Shown: positions 24,944 to 34,580, numbered from the stretch's first letter. The stretch is 64,000 nt of DNA from Rhodococcus globerulus NBRC 14531 (GCF_001894805.1 NZ_BCWX01000001.1:806001-870000); one strand, 5' to 3'. Notes: generated from the sequence alone by a model not told the origin. Program-made: numbers and translations.

Positions 24944-25551
24944 TTTTCCGCAAGGTCGCAGTAGCAGTCGCCACGGCTGCTGCAGCGATGCTCGTTCTCT
25001 CGTCCTGCGCGACCGGCGACGACGCCGTCGCAACGGGCGGCACGTTCGACTTCGTCTCGCCGGGTGGCCAGACGAAGATCTTCTACGATCCGCCGTCCGA
25101 TCGCGGCACCATCGGAAAGCTCACCGGGCCGGATCTGATGACTGAAGACGCAACTGTCGCCCTCAGCGATTTCGAGGACAAAGTTGTCGTCCTCAATGTC
25201 TGGGGCCAGTGGTGTGGCCCGTGCCGCGCCGAAGCCGACGACTTGGAGCAGGTCTACGAGCAGACGCGTGATTCCGGAGTGCAGTTCCTCGGCATCAACG
25301 TTCGCGACGACACCAAGAACAAGGCACAGGACTTTGTCGTCGACAACAAGGTCTCGTACCCGTCGATCTACGACCCGTCGATGCGATCGCTGATCGCGCT
25401 CGGCAAGGGATACCCGACATCTGTCATCCCGACCACCATCGTCCTCGACCGCCAGCACCGCGTTGCCGCTGTGTTCCTGCAGGAATTGCTTGCCGAGGAT
25501 CTTCTGCCCGTGGTCGAACGAGTGGCAGCGGAAGAGCCTGCGCAGCAATGA
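24940..25551 (+). CDS. Thioredoxin-like lipoprotein of cytochrome c maturation (ResA/CcsX type)
   Basis: 203 aa, start in the ATGA overlap; the longer frame runs through the preceding gene. The signal peptide ends in the lipobox LSSC, placing it on the outer face. The TlpA/ResA-like domain has [21 protein letters not shown] with the redox pair CGPC and a cis-proline segment [11 protein letters not shown]. It keeps the CxxCH cysteines of apocytochrome c reduced, receiving electrons from CcdA, encoded next (ATGA overlap). Confidence 0.93.
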   Translation: MIFRKVAVAVATAAAAMLVLSSCATGDDAVATGGTFDFVSPGGQTKIFYDPPSDRGTIGKLTGPDLMTEDATVALSDFEDKVVVLNVWGQWCGPCRAEADDLEQVYEQTRDSGVQFLGINVRDDTKNKAQDFVVDNKVSYPSIYDPSMRSLIALGKGYPTSVIPTTIVLDRQHRVAAVFLQELLAEDLLPVVERVAAEEPAQQ

Positions 25552-26378
25552 CACTCGCAAGTACTGAAACACTCGGCGCCGGCGTCGGTGAAGCATTTCA
25601 AAATGCCGCCTCGTCCGGGCCGCTATTTCTTGCACTGGGAGCCTGCCTGCTCGCCGGTCTGGTCTCGTTTGCCTCACCGTGCGTAGTGCCGCTCGTTCCC
25701 GGTTACCTGTCCTACCTGGCCGGGGTGGTCGGTGCGGACGCTCCGGCAATCACGGCAGACGAAGCCAGGACGCGAACCATTGCCCGCAGTAGCCGTCTGC
25801 GAGTGGCAGGCGCCGCCGGACTTTTCGTGGCCGGCTTCACCGTCGTCTTCGTGTTGGCGACGGCTTCCGTGTTCGGGGTCATCTCCACCCTGCTGATCAA
25901 CCGCGACGTGCTGATGCGCGTCGGCGGCGTAGTGACTATCGCGATGGGTCTCGTGTTCATCGGCCTGGTGCCCGCGCTGCAGAAAGACGTCCGCTTCGAG
26001 CCGCGTCGAGTGTCCTCCCTGGTGGGCGCTCCGCTACTCGGGGGTGTTTTTGCGCTCGGCTGGACGCCCTGCCTTGGCCCGACGCTTGCCGGTGTGATGT
26101 CCGTGGCCGCCGGAACCGAAGGTATGACCGCGGCTCGCGGTGTCACGTTGATCGTGGCGTACTGCATCGGGCTCGGCTTGCCGTTCATCATTCTGGCTCT
26201 CGGGTCGGCTCGCGCCTTGAACGGTGTCGGTTGGCTGCGCCGCAACGCGCGAACAATTCAGATTTTCGGCGGAATCATGTTGGTGGCGGTGGGTATTGCC
26301 CTCGTCACGGGCGCGTGGGACCAGTTCGTCGGCTGGGTTCGTGACGCATTTATCTCGGAGGTGACGCTGCCGATATGA
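25548..26378 (+). CDS. ccdA: Cytochrome c biogenesis protein CcdA
   Basis: 276 aa integral membrane protein that passes reducing equivalents from cytoplasmic thioredoxin to the extracytoplasmic thioredoxin-like protein. Six hydrophobic segments are visible. The two redox cysteines lie in the classic spots: [20 protein letters not shown] in TM1 and [19 protein letters not shown] in TM4. A short N-terminal tail ([20 protein letters not shown]) precedes TM1. It overlaps the neighbours on both sides by ATGA. Confidence 0.95.
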   Translation: MTLASTETLGAGVGEAFQNAASSGPLFLALGACLLAGLVSFASPCVVPLVPGYLSYLAGVVGADAPAITADEARTRTIARSSRLRVAGAAGLFVAGFTVVFVLATASVFGVISTLLINRDVLMRVGGVVTIAMGLVFIGLVPALQKDVRFEPRRVSSLVGAPLLGGVFALGWTPCLGPTLAGVMSVAAGTEGMTAARGVTLIVAYCIGLGLPFIILALGSARALNGVGWLRRNARTIQIFGGIMLVAVGIALVTGAWDQFVGWVRDAFISEVTLPI

Positions 26379-28039
26379 CAGCTGACGACAATCACGACAA
26401 CTCGACTTCGGCATTGCCTCGGCAGTCGACGATCGGCCGAGTGATCGCGCTCGGACGCAACACGTGGCGCGGTCTCACCTCGATGAAGACGGCGCTCGTG
26501 CTGCTGTTCCTCCTCGCAATCGCCGCTATCCCCGGCGCGCTGTTGCCACAGCGTTCCCTCAACGAGGGCAAGGTAGCCGAATACATCGCCGCGCGGCCCA
26601 CCTTGGGTCCGTGGATGGACAAGCTCGAACTGTTCGACGTGTTCAGCAGTTTCTGGTTCACCGCGATCTACGCCCTGCTGTTCATCTCACTCGTCGGCTG
26701 CATCCTGCCGCGCTGCGTCGAACACGCAAAGGCCCTGCGTACCCGCCCGGTGGCGGCGCCGCGCAACCTCTCCCGCTTGCCGCACCACACGTCGGCCGTC
26801 GTCCCTGGCGAGACGCCCGAACAGTTGGCGGCGCGTCTGTCCAAGGAACTCAAAGGATGGCGCGTCGAGACCCGCACCGACGACGCGCGGTCGAAGCGCG
26901 ACGGTGAAATCACGATCTCGGCGGAGAAGGGGTACCTCCGTGAATTCGGTAACCTCGTATTCCACCTCTCGCTCGTCGGGCTCCTGATTGCCATCGCCGC
27001 CGGAAAGCTGTTCGGCTACGAGGGCAACCGCATCGTGATCGCCAACGACGGACCGGGATTCTGCACGACGTCGCCTGCCGCCTTCGACTCCTTCATCGCC
27101 GGACTCGAGCTCGACGGCACCGGGATGACGCCGCTGTGTTTACGGGTCAAGAACTTCGAGGCCGACTACCTCGAAACCGGACAGGCCGAGATGTTCACCT
27201 CGGACATCGCGTACCAGTCGGGCGATGACATCGACTCCGACACCTGGCGCGACACGACCATCGCGGTGAACCACCCACTGCGCATTGCCGGTGATCGCGT
27301 GTACCTGCAGGGCCACGGTTACGCACCGACCTTCACGGTCACTTTCCCCAACGGGGAGACCCGCACCGAGACTCTGCAGTGGCGACCCGACGATGCCGTC
27401 ACCTTCCTGAGCAGTGGTGCGATGCGCTTCGACCCGCCAGGCGGCATGTACCCGGATGCCGACGAGCGACGCAAGAATCAGATCGCCATCGAAGGGCTGT
27501 TCGCGCCGACGGCACTGTTCCACGGAAATCTGCTGTCGTCGAGCTTCCCGGCGATGAACGATCCGGCCGTTGCCATCGACATCTACAAGGGTGACACCGG
27601 ACTGGACACCGGTAATCCGCAGTCGCTGTTCGAGCTCAACACCGAACTCATCAATCAGGGCCGACTGGTCAAGCAGGAACGTGTCAACCTGATGCCCGGC
27701 GAGAGCGCAACATTGGCGGACGGCACGCAGGTACGATTCGACGGCGCCGTCGACTTCGTCAACCTGCAGGTTTCGCACGACCCGGCTCAGCAGTGGGTCC
27801 TGGTCTCGGCACTGACGATGATGGCGGGGCTACTGGTTTCGCTGCTGATCAAGCGTCGCAGAATCTGGGCCCGTATCTATCTCGACGACGAACGACGTAC
27901 GGTAGTAGAGCTCGGCGGACTTGCCCGTACCGACCACGCCGGCTGGGGCGACGAGTTCGATCGTCTCGCAGATCGACTACTAGACAGCCACTCGACTAAC
28001 TCGGTGACCACACCGCACGTGCAGGAGAATGCCCGATGA
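26375..28039 (+). CDS. resB: ResB-family cytochrome c biogenesis protein
   Basis: 554 aa. ResB (Ccs1) works with CcsB/CcsA as the system II haem-delivery and ligation complex. TM segments lie near residues 40-62 ([20 protein letters not shown]), 92-112, 190-212 ([20 protein letters not shown]) and 470-490, with a large extracytoplasmic domain between the third and fourth (starting [17 protein letters not shown]). The basic [16 protein letters not shown] loop is typical. ATGA overlaps on both sides tie it to ccdA and ccsB. Confidence 0.93.
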   Translation: MTADDNHDNSTSALPRQSTIGRVIALGRNTWRGLTSMKTALVLLFLLAIAAIPGALLPQRSLNEGKVAEYIAARPTLGPWMDKLELFDVFSSFWFTAIYALLFISLVGCILPRCVEHAKALRTRPVAAPRNLSRLPHHTSAVVPGETPEQLAARLSKELKGWRVETRTDDARSKRDGEITISAEKGYLREFGNLVFHLSLVGLLIAIAAGKLFGYEGNRIVIANDGPGFCTTSPAAFDSFIAGLELDGTGMTPLCLRVKNFEADYLETGQAEMFTSDIAYQSGDDIDSDTWRDTTIAVNHPLRIAGDRVYLQGHGYAPTFTVTFPNGETRTETLQWRPDDAVTFLSSGAMRFDPPGGMYPDADERRKNQIAIEGLFAPTALFHGNLLSSSFPAMNDPAVAIDIYKGDTGLDTGNPQSLFELNTELINQGRLVKQERVNLMPGESATLADGTQVRFDGAVDFVNLQVSHDPAQQWVLVSALTMMAGLLVSLLIKRRRIWARIYLDDERRTVVELGGLARTDHAGWGDEFDRLADRLLDSHSTNSVTTPHVQENAR

Positions 28040-28998
28040 CAACCAACGAGACTCTCGCTCAGTACAGCGACTGGGCCTTCAAATCAGCCTTCACGGTGCT
28101 GGTTCTGGCGTTTCTGCTGCTGATCGTCGAGTACGCGTCGGCTCGCGCCAAATCCGTTCAGGAGAAGGAACTGGTTGCCGCAGGTGGTGGGGACGCCCTC
28201 ACTCCGGGTCGCGTGACCGAGCAGCCGGTCAAGCCGCTCTCCGAGCGCTTCGGCGGGATGGGCCGCGCAGTCCTGGTTGTCGGCACCGTTCTGATCATCG
28301 CGTCGATCGTGCTCCGTGGATTTGCCACCTCGCGATTCCCGCTCGGCAACATGTACGAGTTTGTTGCCATGGCGTGTGCTGCCGCGTTGTTGGTCGGTCA
28401 CGTTCTGCTGGCCAAGGCAACGTACCGATCGATGTGGGTCTTCCTGCTCGTACCGGTGCTTATTCTGATGTTCCTTGCCGGAACAATCCTCTACGCCGAC
28501 GCCGCTCCCGTGGTTCCCGCACTGCGGTCATACTGGCTGCCGATTCACGTGACCATCGTGAGCGTCGGATCCGGCATCTTCATGATCGGTGGCATCGCCA
28601 GCATCCTGTTCCTGCTGCGCCTCAAGTTCCCGCCAGGTGAAGAAGGTTCTGGCATCGGTGGCCGGATCGCCGAGCGGCTTCCCGACGCACAGACACTCGA
28701 CCGCCTGGCGTACAAGAGCACCATCATCGCCTTCCCGCTGTTCGGTGCCGGAGTCATCCTGGGTGCTATCTGGGCGGAAGCGGCCTGGGGCCGGTTCTGG
28801 GGCTGGGATCCCAAGGAAACGGTGTCGTTCATCGCCTGGGTGATTTACGCCGCGTACCTGCACGCCCGCGCAACATCCGGTTGGCGTGAGACGAAAGCCG
28901 CCTGGATCAACATCGCAGGTTTTGTGGCAATGCTCTTCAATCTGTTCATCATCAACATGGTCGTGTCCGGCTTGCATTCCTACGCGGGGCTGACCTGA
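28036..28998 (+). CDS. ccsB: Cytochrome c biogenesis protein CcsB (CcsA/CcmC family)
   Basis: 320 aa, about eight TM segments. The haem-handling tryptophan motif WGRFWGWDPKETVSFIAW is complete, and conserved histidines are present in LPIHVTIVSVGSGIF and in LHSYAGLT at the C-terminus. Together with ResB it exports haem and attaches it to apocytochrome c. It is the last gene of the operon; a GC-rich palindrome followed by GTTTT comes 25 bases after the stop. Confidence 0.95.
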   Translation: MTTNETLAQYSDWAFKSAFTVLVLAFLLLIVEYASARAKSVQEKELVAAGGGDALTPGRVTEQPVKPLSERFGGMGRAVLVVGTVLIIASIVLRGFATSRFPLGNMYEFVAMACAAALLVGHVLLAKATYRSMWVFLLVPVLILMFLAGTILYADAAPVVPALRSYWLPIHVTIVSVGSGIFMIGGIASILFLLRLKFPPGEEGSGIGGRIAERLPDAQTLDRLAYKSTIIAFPLFGAGVILGAIWAEAAWGRFWGWDPKETVSFIAWVIYAAYLHARATSGWRETKAAWINIAGFVAMLFNLFIINMVVSGLHSYAGLT

Positions 28999-29023
28999 GT
29001 CAATCCGGTACGGTGGGTTGTCG

Positions 29024-29040
29024 CCGACCGGTCGGGTTTT
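29024..29040 (+). terminator. Possible weak terminator after ccsB
   Basis: The palindrome CCGACCGGTCGG is followed directly by GTTTT. The stem is short with almost no loop. Confidence 0.35.
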
Positions 29041-29176
29041 GTGCCCGCCCAGTGCAGCTGCGGCGGGGTACACGGTAGCCGCGTACCGGCCACGAAACTA
29101 GCTACGCGATAGCTGTATGGTCGTGTCTGTATCGGGCTGGGTGATCGACACGGAACAGATTTCGACAGGGGCGGAC

Positions 29177-30871
29177 ATGGCTGACAAGAAGGACGACGCG
29201 GGAGCAGGGATCTGGGAACCGGTGCGTCCGGCGCCTGCTCCGCATCAGCAGGCCGCACCGAAGCCTGTTCATGCACCGACTCCTGCATCACCGAAGGATG
29301 TTGATCCGGGAATGCGAAGCTTGTTCGTCGCGCCGACGGACAACACAGCGCCGGGCCCCAACGGCCATGACTCCGTACCGATGTACCCGGCGCCGCCGAC
29401 GCCTCCGTCCGCTACTACTGCCCCGCCCGCTACTACTGCCCCGGCTGCAGCGTCGAATCCGATGCCGGCCCCGAGCTCGACGCCTGTCCCAAATTCGACG
29501 CCTGCCCCCAATGCGGGGCGTGTGCCTGCTATTCAGTACCCCGGTGGGCCTCCCGGGCCGGCAAATGGACACTTTGCGTCCGGGCCATTCGCGGCCTCAC
29601 TGCCGCCGCAAACCTATGAACCGTCGCCTGGGGTCGGCCGGACGAATGGTGCAGGCAATCCGGGTGTGGTGAATCCTGTTGCGGCGCAACAAGCTCCGGC
29701 GCCCCGGCCGCAGTTTCCGGCTGCGCCCGCACCTTCAGGTCAGATGCCGCCTGCTGCTCGGGTTCCTGTTTCGCCACCCGTGCCCAACCCCCAGATGCCC
29801 AACCCCCAGATGCCCAACCCCCAGATGCCCAACCCACAGATGCCCGTCCCGCGTCCGCCTGCCGCGGGTCCGGCGTCGATCGTGGGAACGCAGCCCGCGC
29901 CCGGTCGGCCGGAACCATCGCTGCCGATGTCGGCGCAAGATCTCTCCAACGCGCTGTTGCTCAAGCCTGTTAAGCCCGCTCCGGTCGGCGGGTGGCGCAA
30001 GGCCGTGTACACGTTGTCGGGACGGAGTCTCAACCTCGGTAACGGCGCCAAAGATCAGCAGATGCTCGAGTTGACTCACAAGATCAATCAGCCCATGCAG
30101 GGCTGCTACAAAGTTGCGGTACTCAGCCTCAAAGGCGGAGTTGGGAAGACAACGACAACAGCGACTCTCGGCTCGACGTTTGCATCCGTGCGCGGTGATC
30201 GCGTCATCGCAATCGACGCGAATCCGGACCGTGGAACGCTCAGTCAGAAAGTTCCTCTCGAAACCCCGGCCACAGTCCGTAACCTTCTGCGTGACGAAGC
30301 GACCATCGAGAAGTACAGCGACGTTCGTGGTTACACGTCACAGAGTCGGCACCGTCTGGAAGTGCTTGCCTCCGACAGTGATCCGGCGGTTTCCGAAGCA
30401 TTCAGCGGGGAGGACTACACCCGCACGGTCACCATGCTCGAAAAGTTCTACAGCATTGTTCTCACCGATTGCGGAACCGGATTGATGCACTCGGCAATGA
30501 CAGCGGTTCTCGAACAGGCAGATTCGTTGATCGTCGTCAGTTCCGGTTCGGTCGACGGCGCTCGTAGTGCCTCAGCCACCTTGGACTGGCTCGACGCACA
30601 CGGACACAGCGCGCTGGTCTCCAACGCCGTCGCCGTCATCAATGCGGTACGGCCTGGTTCGGGAAAGGTTGATCTACCCCGGGTAGTCGAGCATTTCGAA
30701 CAGCGGTGCCGCACCGTTCGGCTGATTCCGTTCGATCCGCACCTCGAAGAAGGCGCCGAGGTTGACCTCGATCGACTTCGGTCCGGGACCCGTGACGCTC
30801 TCTTCGAGCTTGCTGCCGCGGTTGCCGACGACTTCCCGCGTTCGCACTACGGACGTCCGCTGCAGCGCTGA
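29177..30871 (+). CDS. Proline-rich MinD/ParA-like ATPase
   Basis: 564 aa from the ATG after AGGGG; the longer frame lacks a ribosome site. About the first 265 residues are disordered and Pro/Ala-rich, with ATTAPP repeats and four in-frame PNPQM repeats (see 29783-29842). The C-terminal 280 residues are a P-loop ATPase of the MinD/ParA/EspI type: VAVLSLKGGVGKTTTTATL (deviant Walker A), VIAIDANPDRG and YSIVLTDCGTGLMH. Mycobacterial relatives include the ESX-associated EspI-like proteins and, as I recall, a homologue at the same place after ccsA. No ESX genes are nearby. It may position or regulate an envelope machine. Confidence 0.82.
   Translation: MADKKDDAGAGIWEPVRPAPAPHQQAAPKPVHAPTPASPKDVDPGMRSLFVAPTDNTAPGPNGHDSVPMYPAPPTPPSATTAPPATTAPAAASNPMPAPSSTPVPNSTPAPNAGRVPAIQYPGGPPGPANGHFASGPFAASLPPQTYEPSPGVGRTNGAGNPGVVNPVAAQQAPAPRPQFPAAPAPSGQMPPAARVPVSPPVPNPQMPNPQMPNPQMPNPQMPVPRPPAAGPASIVGTQPAPGRPEPSLPMSAQDLSNALLLKPVKPAPVGGWRKAVYTLSGRSLNLGNGAKDQQMLELTHKINQPMQGCYKVAVLSLKGGVGKTTTTATLGSTFASVRGDRVIAIDANPDRGTLSQKVPLETPATVRNLLRDEATIEKYSDVRGYTSQSRHRLEVLASDSDPAVSEAFSGEDYTRTVTMLEKFYSIVLTDCGTGLMHSAMTAVLEQADSLIVVSSGSVDGARSASATLDWLDAHGHSALVSNAVAVINAVRPGSGKVDLPRVVEHFEQRCRTVRLIPFDPHLEEGAEVDLDRLRSGTRDALFELAAAVADDFPRSHYGRPLQR
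29783..29842 (+). repeat. Four tandem 15-bp repeats coding PNPQM
   Basis: CCCAACCCCCAGATG is repeated four times in frame (the fourth copy has one change). An 18-bp repeat coding ATTAPP twice lies at about 29410-29445. Such tracts change length easily by slippage. Confidence 0.85.
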
Positions 30872-30880
30872 AACTTGCAC

Positions 30881-30984
30881 AGGGCGGTGACCCTACAAGC
30901 TGCACAGGGCGACCGCCCTACTGCTGTAGGGGCGATCGCCCTGGCGTAGGACCTACAGTGACGAATAGGACCTACTGCGACGAA
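30881..30984. repeat. Cluster of inverted and tandem repeats between convergent genes
   Basis: AGGGCGACCGCCCT and GGGCGATCGCCC are palindromic, and CTGTAGG (30924-30930) pairs with CCTACAG (30952-30958) around the second. A 19-bp unit beginning TAGGACCTAC follows at 30947-30965 and 30966-30984 in tandem with two mismatches; its second copy includes the stop of the minus-strand gene. Probably a bidirectional transcription stop. Confidence 0.6.
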
Positions 30985-31178
30985 TCAGTCGGAGCGCCGT
31001 CCTGGCCTCCCTGCTGCTTGCGTCGAGTTTGCTGATTTACGTTCCACAGGAACTCGGGATCGTCGTCAGGTCCCTTCACGCCGCCACCCGAGGCTCGGGA
31101 AGTGGGGGACGGTCCGAATGCTTTCCACATCAGGACGACCAATGTCACCAAACCTACTAACGCCAACAGATACAGCAC
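30972..31178 (-). CDS. Small single-pass membrane protein (68 aa)
   Basis: MLYLLALVGLVTLVVLMWKA forms an N-terminal TM helix with no cleavage site; the remaining 45 residues are polar, with GGGVKGPDDDPEFLWNVNQQ and a basic TRRKQQGG segment. Start is the ATG after a purine-rich AAGGAGG (minus strand). Function unknown; this type of short membrane-anchored protein beside bldC is conserved in relatives as far as I remember, but I cannot name a family. Confidence 0.65.
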   Translation of the reverse strand: MLYLLALVGLVTLVVLMWKAFGPSPTSRASGGGVKGPDDDPEFLWNVNQQTRRKQQGGQDGAPTDSSQ

Positions 31179-31316
31179 GGCGCACCTCCTTCAAGTACAA
31201 GGAAGAGCCTACTCAGTCTCGGGTCTGGATCACCAGAATCCCTGGGACGTGGGTGCGGCTTGGTGCGCCGTGCTGTATTCGGGTAGAGCATTTGGGTAGA
31301 GCGCGAGCTCCGGTAT

Positions 31317-31523
31317 TCAGTTGGCTTCGGTGGTCAGCGAGCGCAGAAGCTGCATGACCTCGGTCTCGCGGAAGCGACGGTGTCCGCCCGGAGTGCGAAG
31401 TGATCCGAGTCGGCCGGCGTGCGCCCAGCGGGTCACGGTCTTGGGATCTACGTGAAACAGAGCCGCGACCTGGCCGGGTGTCATGAGTGCGTCTGCGGCT
31501 ACGTTGTATGTTGGTGCGCTCAT
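31317..31523 (-). CDS. bldC: BldC-family small DNA-binding protein
   Basis: 68 aa from the ATG giving MSAPTYNVAADALMTPGQV; an ATG ten codons upstream is possible. The MerR-like winged helix is complete: LMTPGQVAALFHVDPKTVTRW, then RLGSLRTPGGHRRFRETEV. This is very close to the Streptomyces developmental regulator BldC, which binds DNA cooperatively on direct repeats. In non-sporulating actinobacteria its role is unknown. It is transcribed alone, divergent from 31761. Confidence 0.88.
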   Translation of the reverse strand: MSAPTYNVAADALMTPGQVAALFHVDPKTVTRWAHAGRLGSLRTPGGHRRFRETEVMQLLRSLTTEAN

Positions 31524-31760
31524 CTGATGTTCCTCCGTCTTGGCGTCGAACATGTGTTTCGAAACAGTAGCTCAAAACCTACGCCGAGTTTGTTTCGGCG
31601 GCCCCTGTGCACGTTCGACCTTTTTTGGATTGGTAGCGCAATGTTTGCACAGAGTTGCCCAGTTAGTCGATCCTTAATATTTAGGTAAAGAAAAAGTAAA
31701 GGACAAACCGGATAAAGCGGGCCGATTATTTTAGTCGCCCGGAGTAGGTAACCTTGCAGT
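31524..31760. other. AT-rich intergenic region between bldC and the DUF4229 gene
   Basis: This 237-bp divergent region is clearly more AT-rich than the rest of the window from about 31620 to 31740 (CTTAATATTTAGG, AAAGAAAAAGTAAAGG). It must hold promoters for both genes; I see no unambiguous -35/-10 pair or RNA gene. Confidence 0.5.
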
Positions 31761-32147
31761 GTGAGTAAGTTGCCTGAACGTCCGGAAAACCAGCCTTCTA
31801 CGCCCGACCTGGCCAAGTCGGAGCCCGTTAACTCTGGGCAAGCAATTGCCTCTGGTGGGGTTGTCACGAAGGGGCAATTGGCGAGAGATGTCGTGCTGTA
31901 CTCGGTTGCCCGACTCGTGCTGGTAGTCGTAATCGGTGCCGTCATCATGTTCGGTGGAAAGGCTGTCGGTGCAGAGGTTCCCCTGCTCGTAGCTGCCTTG
32001 TTTGCCGTGTTGATCGCGCTTCCGCTCTCGCTTCTGCTGTTTGCCAAGTTGCGTAAGCGCGTCAATGTCGGCATTGCCGCAGTTGACGCTCAGCGTCGCG
32101 AAGATCGCGACGATTTGCGCGCCAAACTGCGTGGTGACCAGCGGTGA
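31761..32147 (+). CDS. DUF4229-type small membrane protein
   Basis: 128 aa, GTG start. A polar N-terminal stretch of about 40 residues is followed by two TM helices, about 46-68 ([20 protein letters not shown]) and 73-94 ([21 protein letters not shown]), and a charged C-terminal helix ([19 protein letters not shown]). This layout fits DUF4229. It overlaps the next gene by GTGA. Function unknown. Confidence 0.7.
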   Translation: MSKLPERPENQPSTPDLAKSEPVNSGQAIASGGVVTKGQLARDVVLYSVARLVLVVVIGAVIMFGGKAVGAEVPLLVAALFAVLIALPLSLLLFAKLRKRVNVGIAAVDAQRREDRDDLRAKLRGDQR

Positions 32148-33247
32148 CGTCGGAGGTGGTCGACGTCTCGCGCCGTAGTGCGAGAGGTTGGGTCGACAAC
32201 GCGGTCCGACTGATCGAAGCCGACGCTCAGCGCAGCGCCGACACCCACCTCCTGCGGTACCCGCTACCGAACGACTGGCCCGTCCAGCTCTATCTCAAAG
32301 ACGAGTCGACGCACATCACCGGCAGCCTCAAGCATCGTCTCGCGCGCTCGTTGTTCCTGTATTCCATCTGCAACGGTTGGGTTACCGAACACACGCCCGT
32401 TATCGAGGCTTCGTCCGGATCGACGGCCGTCAGTGAGGCGTACTTCGCGAAGTTGCTGGGGCTCGAATTCGTGGCTGTGATGCCCGCTCACACCAGTCCC
32501 GCGAAGATCGCCCTGATCGAGGCGCACGGCGGACGTTGTCACTTCGTCACCGACCCGTCGTCGATCTACTCAGAATCCCAGCGGCTCGCGCGCGAGTCGG
32601 GTGGGCACTACATGGATCAGTTCACTCATGCCGAGCGCGCAACGGACTGGCGTGGAAACAACAACATCGCCGCGTCGATCTTCACTCAGCTCGAACGTGA
32701 GGAAAACCCGGTCCCGCAGTGGGTTGTCGTCGGCGCAGGCACCGGTGGAACGGGCGCGACCATCGGTCGCTTCCTGCGCTACGGCAAATTCGACACCGGG
32801 CTGTGTGTTGTCGATCCCGAACACTCGGTGTTCTTCGACGCCTGGCGGGCCGGTGATCCGTCCATAGTCGGTACTCGCGGCTCGCGAATCGAAGGCATCG
32901 GTCGACCTCGCGTCGAGCCTTCGTTTGTCGGTCAGGTCGTCGATCGGATGATCAAGGTGCCCGACGCCGGCTCCATTGCTGCCGCACGTCACGCCAGTGA
33001 CGCGTTGGGGCGCAAGGTCGGTGGTTCCACCGGAACAAATCTGTGGGGCTCCTTCGCCTTGATCGCGGAGATGATGGCGGCAGGACGAAGCGGCAGCGTC
33101 GTCACCTTGCTCTGTGACGGCGGAGAACGCTATTCGGGGACGTACTACAACGATGATTGGGTTGCGTCCGAAGGTATTTCACTCGAGACGCCGACAGCGG
33201 TTCTGGACGAGTTCATCCGATCCGGGGCGTGGACGGCCGGCGCCTGA
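32144..33247 (+). CDS. PLP-dependent cysteine synthase/desulfhydrase-family enzyme (Cds1-like)
   Basis: 367 aa, GTG start overlapping the previous stop. The PLP lysine lies in [31 protein letters not shown] binds the substrate and [17 protein letters not shown] the PLP phosphate. The combination with [20 protein letters not shown] resembles the mycobacterial Cds1-type L-cysteine desulfhydrase more than housekeeping CysK. Such enzymes release sulfide from cysteine or make modified cysteines. No serine acetyltransferase gene is adjacent. Its 3' end overlaps the convergent GNAT gene by 35 bp. Confidence 0.82.
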   Translation: MTSEVVDVSRRSARGWVDNAVRLIEADAQRSADTHLLRYPLPNDWPVQLYLKDESTHITGSLKHRLARSLFLYSICNGWVTEHTPVIEASSGSTAVSEAYFAKLLGLEFVAVMPAHTSPAKIALIEAHGGRCHFVTDPSSIYSESQRLARESGGHYMDQFTHAERATDWRGNNNIAASIFTQLEREENPVPQWVVVGAGTGGTGATIGRFLRYGKFDTGLCVVDPEHSVFFDAWRAGDPSIVGTRGSRIEGIGRPRVEPSFVGQVVDRMIKVPDAGSIAAARHASDALGRKVGGSTGTNLWGSFALIAEMMAAGRSGSVVTLLCDGGERYSGTYYNDDWVASEGISLETPTAVLDEFIRSGAWTAGA

Positions 33248-33749
33248 GCGTTGGACGGCTCATCGTGATCCTGGGCCATGAATCGAGTCCGGCCGCTTGC
33301 TCGTGCGTGCGGATCCGGATGAGATCCGGGGACATCGTGCTCTCGGGTATGCGCTCGAATCCGAGTCGCTCGTAGTAGGGCGCGTTCCAGGGGACGTCGG
33401 CAAACGTAGTCAGGGTCACCACGTGGTGATGGTGTGCTCCAGCCCAGTCGGCGATGGAGTCGATCAACTGCGCGCCGAAGCCTTTGCGTGAGTGCAGGGG
33501 GTGCACTGATACCTGCTCGATATGAACCCCGACGTCGATGATGTCGACAAGGGCGTATCCGAGAATTGTGTTCGCGGCATCGGTCATCACCCAGATGTGA
33601 TCGGCTTCGAGGTACTTCGTGAGTTCGTCGAGAGTCGGGGGCGGATCGTCGGCAATGGCGTCCATTCCAACGTCTCGGAAGGGCTCACCCGCGGCTGTTT
33701 CGATCAGTTGCAGTGCAGGTAGGTCATCTGGGACAGCCAAGCGAATCAC
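33213..33749 (-). CDS. GNAT-family N-acetyltransferase
   Basis: 178 aa. The GNAT fold is recognisable from [21 protein letters not shown], the strand [21 protein letters not shown] and the acetyl-CoA loop (Q/R-x-x-G-x-G/A) [18 protein letters not shown], ending with [12 protein letters not shown]. The C-terminal tail ([14 protein letters not shown]) is extra and basic. The substrate is unknown. It is divergent from the PlsC-like gene, and its 3' end overlaps the convergent PLP enzyme gene. Confidence 0.85.
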   Translation of the reverse strand: MIRLAVPDDLPALQLIETAAGEPFRDVGMDAIADDPPPTLDELTKYLEADHIWVMTDAANTILGYALVDIIDVGVHIEQVSVHPLHSRKGFGAQLIDSIADWAGAHHHHVVTLTTFADVPWNAPYYERLGFERIPESTMSPDLIRIRTHEQAAGLDSWPRITMSRPTLRRRPSTPRIG

Positions 33750-33806
33750 AGAATCCGTTGTACCTCGAGTGTCGAATTTCGCCCAGCCGAGTCGCCCGGA
33801 ATCCCA

Positions 33807-33826
33807 AACCTACGCAACCGTAGGTT
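33807..33826. promoter_or_regulatory. Inverted repeat in the GNAT/PlsC divergent region
   Basis: AACCTACG and CGTAGGTT form an 8-bp perfect inverted repeat with a 4-base centre, ending 16 bases before the PlsC-like ATG. Candidate operator for one or both genes. Confidence 0.4.
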
Positions 33827-33842
33827 GTGTATCGTTTGGCCT

Positions 33843-34580
33843 ATGGACGCTCCCGAGGTTTCGCTCGACAACTACGAGGCTGTGTACGAGTACTACCGCG
33901 GTCACCAGCAGAATCGGTTCGTGGCCAAGCTTGCCTATGCCGCGCTGGCACTGAAATATCGTCCGCGAATTGCTTATGCACCTGGCGCGGAAGCCGCGTT
34001 GGCGGCTCTACTCGGGCGTGGGACGCAACTGGTGGTTGCGGTCAATCACCTTACGGAGAGTGACCAATTCACGCTTGCGGCGACGGCGTGGCGCACCCCA
34101 CTGCGGCGTGTGATCGGGCGGACTCGCGTGCTGGCGAAGGATGAGCTCTTCGTTGATCCAGCTCAGCGCAAGAAGGTCGACATGATGGGCAGCATTCCGG
34201 TGTTCCGCAGCAAGAATCACGGACTGCGGGCCGTGTCGGACGCGGGCCGCGTGATGATGGACGTTGCGGCGCAGCGCTTGAGCGAGGGGGACTGTCTGGC
34301 GATTTTCCCCGAGGGAACCTGCAATACCGAGGATCCCCGGACGCTGCAGCACGTCAACAGCGGAATCGGCCACATCGTTTCGCGCGCAGAGAAATTGGGA
34401 TGCTCGCCTGCACTCCTGTCGGTTGGAATCAGCTACGGGCCGGAGGCGGGTCAGGTCAAGAGCGCCCGGGTTTTCATCGGCACTCCGGTAGTCGACCTGG
34501 GTGGAAAACCGATGGACATCGCTCGCGTCGTACAAGCTGATCTGCAGCGTGCCGTGGACGGCGCCGTGGCGAGTTACTGA
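33843..34580 (+). CDS. PlsC-type 1-acylglycerol-3-phosphate acyltransferase
   Basis: 245 aa with the start at MDAPEVSLDNYEA; a GTG six codons earlier lies in the inverted repeat. The acyltransferase motifs are present: NHLTESD (NHxxxxD, catalytic His and Asp), the block around VFRSKNHG (motif II) and FPEGTCN (motif III), followed by a hydrophobic strand and PALLSVGISYGPE. It probably acylates lysophosphatidate or a related lipid at the membrane. No TM helix is strong, so attachment is peripheral. Confidence 0.88.
   Translation: MDAPEVSLDNYEAVYEYYRGHQQNRFVAKLAYAALALKYRPRIAYAPGAEAALAALLGRGTQLVVAVNHLTESDQFTLAATAWRTPLRRVIGRTRVLAKDELFVDPAQRKKVDMMGSIPVFRSKNHGLRAVSDAGRVMMDVAAQRLSEGDCLAIFPEGTCNTEDPRTLQHVNSGIGHIVSRAEKLGCSPALLSVGISYGPEAGQVKSARVFIGTPVVDLGGKPMDIARVVQADLQRAVDGAVASY

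Noticed and set aside
29783-29842. A CRISPR array at the short tandem repeats
   Set aside because: The units are directly adjacent without spacers and code for PNPQM in frame within the ATPase gene.
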